The notes under the pieces: generated by a model | Seen by the model: only the letters and a program-made list of their open reading frames with translations | Told to the model about the DNA's origin: nothing | Database searches by the model: none | Made by a program: the position numbers and the translations under genes | Part shown: positions 35,505-43,873 of the stretch, in pieces | Numbering within the stretch: the stretch's first letter is position 1 | Layout of the letters: each line of letters opens with the position of its first letter | DNA from: Pseudomonas fluorescens | GTDB taxonomy: Bacteria; Pseudomonadota; Gammaproteobacteria; Pseudomonadales; Pseudomonadaceae | Assembly: GCF_002837185.1 (NCBI RefSeq) | Contig: NZ_KZ477987.1 | Coordinates: forward strand, 124,001-188,000 | Length of the DNA: 64,000 bases | Reading direction: 5' to 3'

Positions 35505-36380
35505 ATGGCACGAAAAACCACCTCTGTTACACCTCCGCAGCCGAAGCTGAGACTGACATCTCAAGAGATCGATCGTGGCCTTGCTCGGCTATCTGAACGA
35601 ATTGCAGAGCTTCGCGCTTTAGACCTCAATACCGTCCGGGATGGGAATACACCCGAGCTGAAGGCTTTGGAGGTTGCCATCAAGGATAGTCTGACCAGAT
35701 GCTTCGGGGAGGACACCAGCGCCTATCGCACTTACGCTGCCGCCACTGACCTCACGTATTACCCGATGATGATTAGTAGCGGACAGCGGATCGATTACCA
35801 CTCGCCAATTCAACGCCGGGTGCTGAACTCTATTGCTTTACTTGAGCAAGCACAAAAAAGCCTGAAGGAGGACTTGGCAGATCTCCCAGCATCGGAGGAT
35901 GTCGAGACCGCCTCGGCCCCTGAAAATAAAACTGTCCATTCAGATCGAGTATTTGTAGTTCACGGCCATGACGAGGGAGTTAGAGAGTCGGTGGCTCGAT
36001 TCCTCGAGAGACTTGGTCTTGAACCAGTCATTCTCCACGAACAGGCAAACCGTGGTCGCACCGTAATCGAGAAAATTGAGGGATACCGAGACGTCGGATT
36101 CGCGGTGGTGCTGCTCACTCCTGACGACGAAGGCTGCGTAAAGGGCGGACAATTGGAGCCACGTGCCAGACAAAACGTTCTGTTGGAGCTTGGCTATTTT
36201 CTTGGCTACCTAGGTCGTGACCGAGTCTGTGCACTGAATCGTGGCCAGATAGAAATTCCAAGCGACTTCGCAGGCGTGGTATGGACTTCGATGAATGACG
36301 AAGGTTGGAAGCAAGCCTTGAGCAGGGAGCTTCAGGACGCTGGGTACGAAATTGATTGGAACAAGGTGATGCGCAGCTAG
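35505..36380 (+). CDS. TIR-like nucleotide-binding protein (PF10137 type)
   Basis: 291 residues. Residues 1-145 are a helical N-terminal domain (EIDRGLARLSERIAELRAL; YHSPIQRRVLNSIALLEQAQ). Residues 148-286 are the PF10137 TIR-like fold: VFVVHGHDEGVRESVARFL, ILHEQANRGRTVIEKIE, FAVVLLTPDDEG, RARQNVLLELGYFLGYLGR (probable catalytic Glu in LLELGYF) and GVVWTSMND. Members of this family act as NAD-cleaving effectors in Pycsar/CBASS-like immunity, but no cyclase gene is adjacent here. Start ATG 35505 follows AAGGAATG. It stands alone on the plus strand. Confidence 0.85.
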   Translation: MARKTTSVTPPQPKLRLTSQEIDRGLARLSERIAELRALDLNTVRDGNTPELKALEVAIKDSLTRCFGEDTSAYRTYAAATDLTYYPMMISSGQRIDYHSPIQRRVLNSIALLEQAQKSLKEDLADLPASEDVETASAPENKTVHSDRVFVVHGHDEGVRESVARFLERLGLEPVILHEQANRGRTVIEKIEGYRDVGFAVVLLTPDDEGCVKGGQLEPRARQNVLLELGYFLGYLGRDRVCALNRGQIEIPSDFAGVVWTSMNDEGWKQALSRELQDAGYEIDWNKVMRS

Positions 36381-36637
36381 GCAGGCGGGACTAAAGCCCA
36401 GACCTGATCCTTGCTGACAAAGGTGGCCGGAGGTGTAGCTTTCGATGGTCTGCTCCGAGATTTTGTTGGCAAATTGCCTCCCCTTGGAGACACGCGAGAG
36501 CCCGCCCCGGAAGTGGGCTTTTTCGTATCTGCCAGTAAAAGTCCCATCAGACGATCTCAATTTCCGTCACACAGTTTCTGCCTCGACTCGAGCGCGTGAA
36601 GACTCGCCCTCAGCCTCACCCTCTCCCTCACCAATTG

Positions 36638-37150
36638 CTACCAACGTAACCATGCAGGAAGGTGGGCGATGGATTTTTCCACATAGAACTCAACCTTCGC
36701 CTCTTTTCCATCACTTGAAAAAGATGGAGAGCCGCTGAGAAGCGGCCTTTCAACCACTTGCTTGGAGTCAATGCTCTCCAGGCTTATGGACTCACCAAGA
36801 CCTAAGATTTTCCTTGCTATCGCCTGGACCTTTCTGCTCTGTCCCAGCTTAGCGTTAAATGTTTTTTTATCATGCCGGCTACCATCATCGTTCCAGGAAA
36901 CCTGCTTGCCTTTTGAGGATCGATGCATAGTTTTGGAGATATGGACGTGACATTTTGAATTGTTTTTTTGATCTTCTGCGTCTAACCGAGCAGACCAAAC
37001 ACTGTCAATTTCCCTCCAGCTCCCTTCGAGGGAAATGGTCACGCAACTGAAGACCTCTGCTGGTAACGTCACGTACAGGTCGGTGATTTCATCAAGCTCG
37101 TCGCTTGACTCGGAATTCAACGCAGCTTTCAGGTAATCGCTGAGGCTCAT
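36638..37150 (-). CDS. Hypothetical protein convergent with the TIR-like gene
   Basis: 170 residues from ATG 37148-37150; an in-frame GTG lies three codons upstream. N-terminal half acidic (ESSDELDEITDLYVTLP), middle basic with HVHISKTMHRSSKGKQVSWND and GSRHDKKTFNAKLG, C-terminus ends LPAWLRW. No membrane helix or signal peptide. I do not recognise the family. The His/Lys-rich centre could bind nucleic acid. AT-rich codon use unlike the core genes. Confidence 0.6.
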   Translation of the reverse strand: MSLSDYLKAALNSESSDELDEITDLYVTLPAEVFSCVTISLEGSWREIDSVWSARLDAEDQKNNSKCHVHISKTMHRSSKGKQVSWNDDGSRHDKKTFNAKLGQSRKVQAIARKILGLGESISLESIDSKQVVERPLLSGSPSFSSDGKEAKVEFYVEKSIAHLPAWLRW

Positions 37151-37931
37151 GTCTCTCACTGCCTATTTCCGGGTGTTCGCTCTGTCTAGATTTGTGTTAT
37201 CAGACACAATTTAATAGACGCAGTCACTCGCTCAGCATCATCGATGTTCACCGTATGACAGACCGGATTGAGCTGCGCATTCAAGCCTCAATGCACGATT
37301 CGTTCATCATGATCAGGAAATTTTGCACCGAACCGCTCGAATCATGCCATAGATGCACATGTACATGCTGTCGATGCCCGTGGTTCCCTCTCCGGTGAAG
37401 ATTCTTGCGGGATTGTACTTCGAGCTGAGTAGGCGATGACTCGGTCACCCCATCAGGAGCTCTTAGGGTAGTCCATCGATGAGTTGACATCCGATGAACG
37501 TTTTCCAAATTTATGACCCCAGAGCCTCCGTCCAATCAATACTCGCTCTTGGGTACCTTTATCTCCATCCTCACTTTTTACTGGCTCGATCTTCCGTTGA
37601 AGCTTGTCAAAAGGGTTCACTATCAGGATTGGAGCGGGTGTGAAGATGCGACCGATCACGTGTTAAAAATGCCAATGATTTTTTTTGGGGCTGCCCGGAT
37701 AACATAGGATCTAAACTGCTTGACGACGCAGCAGAGCTCGCAAAGAAATAACATCATCTAACCTAGCTGAGTTATGTATTGCCCGTTCCAAACACTGCAC
37801 CTAGTATGGCAATGTGCCGCCAGCGGAGTTTGAAGCACTATATGAGCAGAGTCCGGCAGCGACCTCCACTGCTGCCTGACTCACACAAAACACCTCCGAG
37901 AAAGCCGGAGCGGTTCACTACGAGGTAAGGA
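37151..37931. other. 781-base gap with no supportable gene
   Basis: Only short frames without ribosome sites. The last 60 bases before 37932 end in an AAGG at 37926-37929 that serves the next gene. The promoter of the five-gene QueC/TGT operon must lie here. The sequence looks like decayed accessory DNA. Confidence 0.5.
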
Positions 37932-39092
37932 ATGCATATCGTGGGTGGCTTCTACCGTGAGCTGTGTCATCTACCTGAGTGGGACACGCTCATGGGATCC
38001 GGTGCACGTGCAGCATTGACTGTCGCTGCACTCTCACCGGGCACGAAATTCACGACCTATGCTGCTGCTAGCGAGAGCATGGCGGTTGAAGCGCTTGAGC
38101 GCCATGGCATCGCAACCACCATCGCGACAAGACCAAGCCCCATTGTTTTCGCCTACTTCCATCCTCTCTCATCTCCACATATAGAGCCAGGACGTGAGGA
38201 ATTGATCACTCAATCCTCCCTGCAGGTAACGGCCGATGCGGTTTTGCGGTTCGGCTTCCTAGAGGGTGATGCCGTCGTCAAGGCGCGCCGTGCGGTGTAT
38301 GACCCACAAACGTGGCGAAATCCGAAGCCATTTTCAGCTAACGGATCATCGGCAGATGAACTCGCCCTTGTCATGAATGAGTTGGAAATATCGAGTGCTA
38401 CGGGCATAGATAACATCGACCAGGCAGCCCATCACCTCATCCAAACCCAAAAAGCTGAGGTCGTGGTCGTCAAGCAAGGCCCCTACGGCGCCAAGGTATA
38501 TGACGCCTCAGACAGCAGTACTCACGTTCCTGCGTACAGCTCAGTCCGAGTGTTCAAGATCGGAACTGGGGATGTGTTCAGCGCGGTATTTGCTCACTAC
38601 TGGGCACAGATGAGAATGCCGGCCCATGAGGCTGCAGACCTCGCCTCCCGCGCAGTATCACTCTACTGCGAAACCCGCACATTCAAGTTCGACCATGCTG
38701 CCCTGGCTGCTCGCCAACCAGTCTTTGCAACTCGCGGGGCCACCGCTTGCATTGAAGCAGGAATCGACGCGATTGGGCAGCGCTATGCGCTGGAGGAAGC
38801 TCGCTTCGCACTGAGAGAATTAGGAGTCAATGCGATTTGTCCAAATATTGAGCTCGCAATTCCCACTGGGAATTACGAGGCAATACTCGTTATAGACGAT
38901 GCTCTCCCTCCAGAATCGGTAGGCCGCATTGCAGAACATGCTGCTCGGGGCACACCTATCATCGTTCTCAAAGAACGGGCAGAAAGGGATACACCATGGC
39001 CCACAGATACTTTGACAACATCAGACTTTACAACAGCCTTGTATTTCACAGCATGGGCGGCAGGTGAAGCTTTGTCACCAGGCATGCCTTAA
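37932..39092 (+). CDS. PfkB/ribokinase-family protein with extra C-terminal Rossmann-like domain
   Basis: 386 residues, first gene of a five-gene operon. Residues 1-265 have ribokinase-fold features: an early GG (MHIVGGFYREL), AALSPGTKFTTYAA, VVVKQGPYGAKVY, and the anion-hole/catalytic motif FKIGTGDVFSAVF with Asp near residue 216. Residues 280-386 are an added domain (ALEEARFALRELGVNAICPN, EAILVIDDALPPESVGRIAE, GTPIIVLKERAE) with the outline of a nucleoside deoxyribosyltransferase-like/STALD Rossmann fold, though its catalytic Glu is not in the usual place. It probably phosphorylates a nucleoside or sugar that feeds or reads the TGT/QueC chemistry; this is inference. Confidence 0.75.
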   Translation: MHIVGGFYRELCHLPEWDTLMGSGARAALTVAALSPGTKFTTYAAASESMAVEALERHGIATTIATRPSPIVFAYFHPLSSPHIEPGREELITQSSLQVTADAVLRFGFLEGDAVVKARRAVYDPQTWRNPKPFSANGSSADELALVMNELEISSATGIDNIDQAAHHLIQTQKAEVVVVKQGPYGAKVYDASDSSTHVPAYSSVRVFKIGTGDVFSAVFAHYWAQMRMPAHEAADLASRAVSLYCETRTFKFDHAALAARQPVFATRGATACIEAGIDAIGQRYALEEARFALRELGVNAICPNIELAIPTGNYEAILVIDDALPPESVGRIAEHAARGTPIIVLKERAERDTPWPTDTLTTSDFTTALYFTAWAAGEALSPGMP

Positions 39093-39123
39093 ACACTTAA
39101 AGCATCGCCCTCAGGGTAGTGCA

Positions 39124-40536
39124 ATGGAATGTAATCAGCTGAGGCTCAGTCCACACATGGCGGACGTATACATCATTTATGCCAAAGAGAACCGGGACAT
39201 CGCGGTAAAGGTGCACGATCTGCTTTTAAAGTCTTGGACTGTTTGGATGGATGACCTCATTGTGGGCGACTTCGCTACTGCCATCAAAGAGAATCTCCAG
39301 AAAGCGGCGTGCGTGGTGGCACTGTATTCAGAATCCGCAAGCAAGCCAGCGGTGACAGACGAGCTAAGGCTTGCCACCAAATACGGTAAAAAAATTATCC
39401 CATTGCAGCTTGACGATAGTGATCCTCCCTATTCTTTTGGGAACCTCAGCACCGTGAATTTCCAATATTGGTCAGGCGAACCCGACCATGAGGCATTCAA
39501 GCTACTTCAGGTCAAAATCCAAGAAGTAGTCCCCGCAATGCGGCCTGCCGAGAGACTATCATCGCTTGAAAGTAACACACTGCCGATCCCAAACATTTTC
39601 ATGTCGGTTTCGTCTCACGAAACTCAATTCAAGCCTGCAGAAGCGTTAAGCGTGTTGAAGGCTCATGGCACGAAGTCGATTCTGGTGTCCGCGTACGACC
39701 TGAGAAGATCTGAAGACAAAGATCAGATGATTGAGGAGATCAAAGCTTATCGTGAGCGAGGAGGATTTGTTCTCATCGATTCAGGCAATTACGAGGCAGA
39801 CCGTACCGAGGACGAAACATGGACGGCGGCCGAGTTTCATCAGGCTCTGCTTGAGACGCCACATGATTGTGCGTTTTGCTTTGACAACCTGGAGCCAAGC
39901 AGTGATCTGGAGATGGCAGTTGAGGAGGTGATTCAAGCGTTCGAGCGTGACCGCCTAAACACATCAGCGCCGGTGTATCCGATTGTGCACGTGTCACAGG
40001 ATGAAGAGGGGCTCAAACGCCTTCCAAACATCGTTTTTGAAGTGGCCAATCGTATTCGTCCAGGTGTCATCGCCATAGCAGAGCGAGAGCTGGGCCCAGG
40101 CTTGGCACTTCGCGCTCGGACGATGAAACGTGTCAGAACTCAGCTACAAAATCTTCCTTTTTATCAGCCCATCCATTTGCTCGGCACAGGCAATCCTTGG
40201 AGCATCTCGGTGCTAGTGGCTGCCGGCGCCGACACCTTTGACGGCCTCGAATGGTGCCGATTCAGCATCGACCCCACCAGAGGCCGCCTTCACCATTTCC
40301 AACATTTCGATTTTTTCAAGCACTTATGGAATAGAACCTCCCTGCTTGACATCGTCGACACAGATCCGAAAATCAAATATGCGGGCAAGGTGGCACTTTA
40401 CAATCTGGAGTACTATGAGGAGTTTGGTCAGCTGATGCAGTCTATGATTGCAAGCAACGACGCAACGTTGTTCGCAACAGGCATTGGACTGACAGCCCCA
40501 GAGCTCAAGAAGCTATTCCCGGAGATTTTTCAATGA
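39124..40536 (+). CDS. TIR domain fused to tRNA-guanine-transglycosylase-like domain
   Basis: 470 residues from ATG 39124 (CAGGGTAG upstream); ATGs at 39064 and 39157 are alternatives. Residues about 12-120: TIR domain (ADVYIIYAKENRDIAVKVHD, VWMDDLIVGDF, ACVVALYSES, probable catalytic Glu in VTDELRLATKYGKKIIPL). Residues 160-470: TGT-like barrel with IDSGNYE near residue 218 (TGT general-acid Asp motif DSG) and GADTFDGLEW near residue 368 (nucleophile Asp motif). The Cys4/His zinc site of true TGT is absent. TGT-like Cap10 occurs in type IV CBASS; fusion to TIR is unusual. Start of the next gene overlaps the stop by ATGA. Confidence 0.83.
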   Translation: MECNQLRLSPHMADVYIIYAKENRDIAVKVHDLLLKSWTVWMDDLIVGDFATAIKENLQKAACVVALYSESASKPAVTDELRLATKYGKKIIPLQLDDSDPPYSFGNLSTVNFQYWSGEPDHEAFKLLQVKIQEVVPAMRPAERLSSLESNTLPIPNIFMSVSSHETQFKPAEALSVLKAHGTKSILVSAYDLRRSEDKDQMIEEIKAYRERGGFVLIDSGNYEADRTEDETWTAAEFHQALLETPHDCAFCFDNLEPSSDLEMAVEEVIQAFERDRLNTSAPVYPIVHVSQDEEGLKRLPNIVFEVANRIRPGVIAIAERELGPGLALRARTMKRVRTQLQNLPFYQPIHLLGTGNPWSISVLVAAGADTFDGLEWCRFSIDPTRGRLHHFQHFDFFKHLWNRTSLLDIVDTDPKIKYAGKVALYNLEYYEEFGQLMQSMIASNDATLFATGIGLTAPELKKLFPEIFQ

Positions 40537-41231
40537 CCGTCTATAGTGCCGAAGCCCTTTGCAGAGCGGTCGCGGCAGTCTGCCCAGACATCCGGGAGCG
40601 TATTGACACCGGACCCGTCTTAGATGAGCGACACCTATGGTGGGAGTTGTCGTGCTGCATCCTCAGCAGTCAGGTGCCCTATCCACTTGCAATGGCGGCT
40701 GCGGACAGAATCGATGCGCAGGGCTATCTGCGCGTAGGTGAGCAAGATCACCTTAAGCTTGCTGATCAGCTGTTTGCGGCGCTTACTACCCCTCTTGATG
40801 TCGAAGGCAAGCGTCGGCTCTACCGTTTTCCGAGGGCAAAAGCGACCCACTTGGCAGCGACATGGCTGGCGGTGTCCCAAGCAGGGGGATCCCTCAAAGC
40901 CTTGATCAGCGGAGATGTAAATGGCGTGAGGGCTTGGCTTGTGTCGAACGCCTCCGGAATGGGGCCCAAGCAGGCGAGCATGTTTTTGCGCAATTGTGGC
41001 GTTACCTATGACTTGGCCATACTGGATCGACACGTACTCAATTATATGTCGGCTCAGGGTATCTGCTCAGGCAAACAGGTATCAATTGCTGGACTGAACC
41101 AATACGGCAGATACGAAAAGCGTCTTCGTGATCATGCCCAACAGATGGATTGCCCCGTAGGTCTTCTGGACTGGGCGATATGGATTGTGATGCGCGTCGC
41201 AAACCGCAAGCAGGAGGCTGTATTTTTATGA
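40533..41231 (+). CDS. OGG-like HhH-GPD DNA glycosylase/lyase (Cap11-like)
   Basis: 232 residues. Helix-hairpin-helix and catalytic region are clear: GMGPKQASMFLRNCG (Lys near residue 147 is the expected Schiff-base nucleophile) and DLAILDRHVLNYM (catalytic Asp near residue 164), as in 8-oxoguanine glycosylase/lyases of the Ogg2/AGOG type. N-terminal ELSCCILSSQVPY matches the first HhH-GPD helix. It would remove a modified purine from nucleic acid or a nucleoside. Coupled by ATGA overlaps to the TIR-TGT gene and to the QueC-like gene, the same trio as in type IV CBASS. Confidence 0.87.
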   Translation: MTVYSAEALCRAVAAVCPDIRERIDTGPVLDERHLWWELSCCILSSQVPYPLAMAAADRIDAQGYLRVGEQDHLKLADQLFAALTTPLDVEGKRRLYRFPRAKATHLAATWLAVSQAGGSLKALISGDVNGVRAWLVSNASGMGPKQASMFLRNCGVTYDLAILDRHVLNYMSAQGICSGKQVSIAGLNQYGRYEKRLRDHAQQMDCPVGLLDWAIWIVMRVANRKQEAVFL

Positions 41232-41821
41232 GCATCGTTACCCTTGTTTCCGGGGGACTGGACTCTACGCTTGTCGCCAAACTGGCGCTTGAAAAGGGTC
41301 TGCGAATTTTTCCTCTTTTTGTCGATTACGGTCAGCGTGCACGCAATCGTGAATTTGCGGCCTGCCAGTTGGCGATGAGAAAGCTGGGACTACCTGAACC
41401 CGAGGTGGCGGCCTTGTCGGGCTTCGGTAAGCTTATTCGATCAGGTCTCACAGATCCGGGTCTTCATATCATTGACGATGCCTTTACGCCTGGTCGCAAC
41501 ATGCTATTCCTGCTCACCGCAGCCGCGTATGCATACCAGAAAAATGCTGATGCCATTTCGATAGGCCTGCTGCATGAAAGCACTAGCCTCTTTCCTGACC
41601 AGACTTCTCACTTCCTTCAGCAGGCTGAGCAAATGATCTCTCTGTGTATGGGTAGATCGATCAAAGTGCTCGCACCATTATCCTCATTCACTAAGCAGGA
41701 CGTTGTCGCTCTCGCCGAAGCCAAAGGGATATCTCAAACCTATTCCTGCCACCTTGGCGAGGACGAGCCCTGTGGTAATTGCATCGCCTGCAACGAATTC
41801 AAGTTTGAGGGAGCACAGTAA
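41228..41821 (+). CDS. QueC-like 7-cyano-7-deazaguanine synthase family enzyme (Cap9-like)
   Basis: 197 residues from ATG 41228. PP-loop ATPase motif SGGLDSTLVAKLAL at residues 8-21, VDYGQRARNREFAACQ, FTPGRNMLFLLTAAAYAY, and a C-terminal zinc site in CHLGEDEPCGNCIACNEF. QueC turns carboxydeazaguanine into preQ0 with ATP and ammonia. No queD, queE or folE accompanies it, so this is a specialised copy, comparable to Cap9 of type IV CBASS, for which conjugation of a deazaguanine to a protein N-terminus has been reported. Slightly shorter than housekeeping QueC. Its stop and the next start share bases (TAATG). Confidence 0.88.
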   Translation: MSIVTLVSGGLDSTLVAKLALEKGLRIFPLFVDYGQRARNREFAACQLAMRKLGLPEPEVAALSGFGKLIRSGLTDPGLHIIDDAFTPGRNMLFLLTAAAYAYQKNADAISIGLLHESTSLFPDQTSHFLQQAEQMISLCMGRSIKVLAPLSSFTKQDVVALAEAKGISQTYSCHLGEDEPCGNCIACNEFKFEGAQ

Positions 41822-42288
41822 TGGGGGGGAGCAGCTCTGGAGGATGGAGTCGCCTTGGCGACGTCAAGTCGCTTGAACAAAAGGCCAAGGCGGCGCTGAA
41901 CGAAGGTAAACGCAACGTGTTCATCAGCTTTGCGACTGAGGACATGAATGAAGTTAATCTGCTTAGAGCGCAGACAAAAAACGAAAACAATGATCTTGAA
42001 TTCAACGATCATTCTGTAAAGGAGGCTTATGATAGTGATCAGGCTGACTATATCAAACGGAAAATCACCGAACGTATCAACCGCTGCTCTGTGACGGTCG
42101 TCTATATTTCAGGCGAAACAGCACAAAGCAGATGGGTGAAATGGGAAGTCGAAAAAAGTTTGGAGTTAGGGAAAAAAGTTATAGCAGCTCATGCCGGAGA
42201 TAGCTTTAACGGAGCGAAGCCTAGTTGGATTTCTGAACGAGGAATCAAAATGGTACCTTGGTCTGGCCTAGCAAACGAACTTAAGTAA
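41821..42288 (+). CDS. Small TIR protein (MTH538/ThsB type) with Gly/Ser N-terminus
   Basis: 155 residues. Begins MGGSSSGGW, then a helix and a TIR-like domain from about residue 34: RNVFISFATEDMNEVNLLR, DLEFNDHSVKEAYDSDQADYI, TVVYISGETAQSRWVKWEVEKSLELGKKVIAA; the Glu in RWVKWEVE is the likely catalytic residue of an NAD-processing TIR. Last gene of the operon, coupled to the QueC-like gene. The exposed MGG start after Met removal is a plausible site for QueC-dependent N-terminal modification. No ThsA partner is present, so it is not a classical Thoeris ThsB. Confidence 0.82.
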   Translation: MGGSSSGGWSRLGDVKSLEQKAKAALNEGKRNVFISFATEDMNEVNLLRAQTKNENNDLEFNDHSVKEAYDSDQADYIKRKITERINRCSVTVVYISGETAQSRWVKWEVEKSLELGKKVIAAHAGDSFNGAKPSWISERGIKMVPWSGLANELK

Positions 42289-42301
42289 CCCATCCATACA
42301 A

Positions 42302-42320
42302 GAGGCCCGGATCGGGCCTC
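42302..42320. terminator. Hairpin between convergent operons
   Basis: Stem GAGGCCCG / CGGGCCTC with loop GAT, 13 bases after the small TIR gene. The following bases (GGAGTTAC) are poor in T, so termination strength is unclear. Confidence 0.55.
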
Positions 42321-42479
42321 GGAGTTACAATCAGAATTGACGCCTGACCCTCCTCTCAAGCGCATCCATTTTTTAGGAAGAGCATTGTCGGAATTCCCAA
42401 TCAAATGCTACATAGTGATATATGAGGATCCGGAAGCGAAATAATTTCCCTCACAATTTTCACAACTCGCAGTGATTTG

Positions 42480-43343
42480 TCAGTTGTCTTTTCGTGCTTC
42501 CCACTGCGTATGTTCACGAGAGAATGCATTCTCCGCGTCACCAACAAACTTTGATAGCTCCATATCCTCTGCCAGCCCGTATGCATCCTCACGGATAAGC
42601 GCAATCTCATTGGCTGTGAGTGCATATGAGGTCGATAGCTCTGTGAATCGCTTTGCCTGCATCCACGTCAAAATGCTAGCAGCAACAGTGATGAAAACAT
42701 CCGTAGGAAAATACTGAAACGTGGGATTAGCAATCTTTGACGCCGCGCAAGCCAAAGCGATTAAGTTAGCTACGATCAGCCCGGTAAAAAAACATTTGGC
42801 GGCAGTGGAGTTGAATTTTGCCTTACGCTTGTACCACTCCAGTTGGTCGTTAATGCGGTGATTAATGTAGGTATCGCGCCGTTGAGTAAAGACCTGAGAC
42901 CTCATTTGCGTCATAGTGTCTGTGACTTGAGGTGCGGAAGCATGACTGATCAGCTGGTTCGAGACACCAGGATTTTGCTGCACGACGTCTCGAAGCCTAC
43001 TGATTAACAGCGACCGTGATTCCTCGTCGCTCTTGTCGAAGGGTTCGGCTTGAGAAACATAGCGCCAAGTCATCGTTTTGATGGACTCTGCAACTGCTCG
43101 CCCCGAATACCATGTCTTTTCAGGTCTTTTCCACGCGAGGAAAACGGAACTAGCAAGCGCGAGCAGCAACAACATAAATTGGATGAGCGCAGCAACCCAG
43201 TGGGGGTGGTTGATCACGGAGACAAGGGCTGCAAGCACTAGCAGCAAGAGATTACTGAAAAGGGCACCGAGAAAATATTTCTGGGCGTTGCCAGAAAGGG
43301 TGTCAGCTGACTGGTATATTCCTGGGAAGTCCGTATTTTGCAT
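42480..43343 (-). CDS. SLATT-domain membrane protein (DUF4231-like), candidate effector
   Basis: 287 residues, AAGGA eight bases before the ATG. Four helices in two hairpins: YFLGALFSNLLLLVLAALVSV and LIQFMLLLLALASSVFLAW (about 24-70), then CFFTGLIVANLIALACA and VFITVAASILTWMQA (about 185-235), with charged helical arms between and a C-terminal helix (FVGDAENAFSREH). This is the SLATT/DUF4231 layout, in which the membrane part is thought to open pores when a nucleotide- or NAD-linked sensor is triggered. Third gene of a three-gene cassette, three bases after the TIR gene. Confidence 0.8.
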   Translation of the reverse strand: MQNTDFPGIYQSADTLSGNAQKYFLGALFSNLLLLVLAALVSVINHPHWVAALIQFMLLLLALASSVFLAWKRPEKTWYSGRAVAESIKTMTWRYVSQAEPFDKSDEESRSLLISRLRDVVQQNPGVSNQLISHASAPQVTDTMTQMRSQVFTQRRDTYINHRINDQLEWYKRKAKFNSTAAKCFFTGLIVANLIALACAASKIANPTFQYFPTDVFITVAASILTWMQAKRFTELSTSYALTANEIALIREDAYGLAEDMELSKFVGDAENAFSREHTQWEARKDN

Positions 43344-43346
43344 TGA

Positions 43347-43823
43347 TTAATCCTTGTATCCAAGATTTTTATAGATCTCAGGTGCGTAATAATAATCACC
43401 TAGCTCACTGTTGGTTGGGTGAGTTAAGGCATGCTGAATAATCACTGGCGAAAACGGCACAAATACTGCGCCAACATTCTGCAAGATCGGAGGACAGAGG
43501 TCAGCATTGAGATGACGGCTACCGTCTAGGTTGATGCCGATGAGCTTACAACCCTTCTCCATGGCTACCTGGATCTCCCAACGCACATACTTGTGTTTAG
43601 ATCGCGTGTCCTGCCCGATCAGAAGCGCGAAGGTGCCCGCCAAGTCAATTCGCTCTCGGCATTTGCGCTTGATGTAATCTTCATCCTCAGAATTCAGCGC
43701 CATGTTCAGCTGACAATCTGCAAAATTGAAATCAATGCGCGTATTCTTTTTCCATGCCCCCATCAGCTCGTACATATGCCGATCAGTGCTGCTGAATCCC
43801 ACGAACGTTCTAGGCAAACCCAT
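43347..43823 (-). CDS. ThsB-like TIR domain protein
   Basis: 158 residues, AAGGGA upstream. TIR-like fold of the MTH538/ThsB type: PRTFVGFSSTDRHMYELMGAW, RIDFNFADCQLNMALNSEDEDYIKRK, TFALLIGQDTRSKHKYVRWEIQVAMEKGCKLIGINLD, with a probable catalytic Glu in RWEIQ near residue 84. Encoded between the TRAFs-binding-like protein and the SLATT protein. Expected to make a nucleotide signal or bind NAD; the SLATT protein would be the effector. This is inference from gene order. Confidence 0.82.
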   Translation of the reverse strand: MGLPRTFVGFSSTDRHMYELMGAWKKNTRIDFNFADCQLNMALNSEDEDYIKRKCRERIDLAGTFALLIGQDTRSKHKYVRWEIQVAMEKGCKLIGINLDGSRHLNADLCPPILQNVGAVFVPFSPVIIQHALTHPTNSELGDYYYAPEIYKNLGYKD

Positions 43824-43873
43824 TTTTCATCCCTTTTGCGAACTGCGGCGTTTCTCGTCGTACTTTTTTGACT

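Noticed and set aside
37453..37659. 68-codon minus-strand frame
   Set aside because: No ribosome site, no recognisable fold, random composition.
37932..42288. Classical CBASS or Dpd DNA-modification system
   Set aside because: No CD-NTase, no DpdB/C partners and no queD/queE/folE genes; only the TGT/OGG/QueC part is shared.
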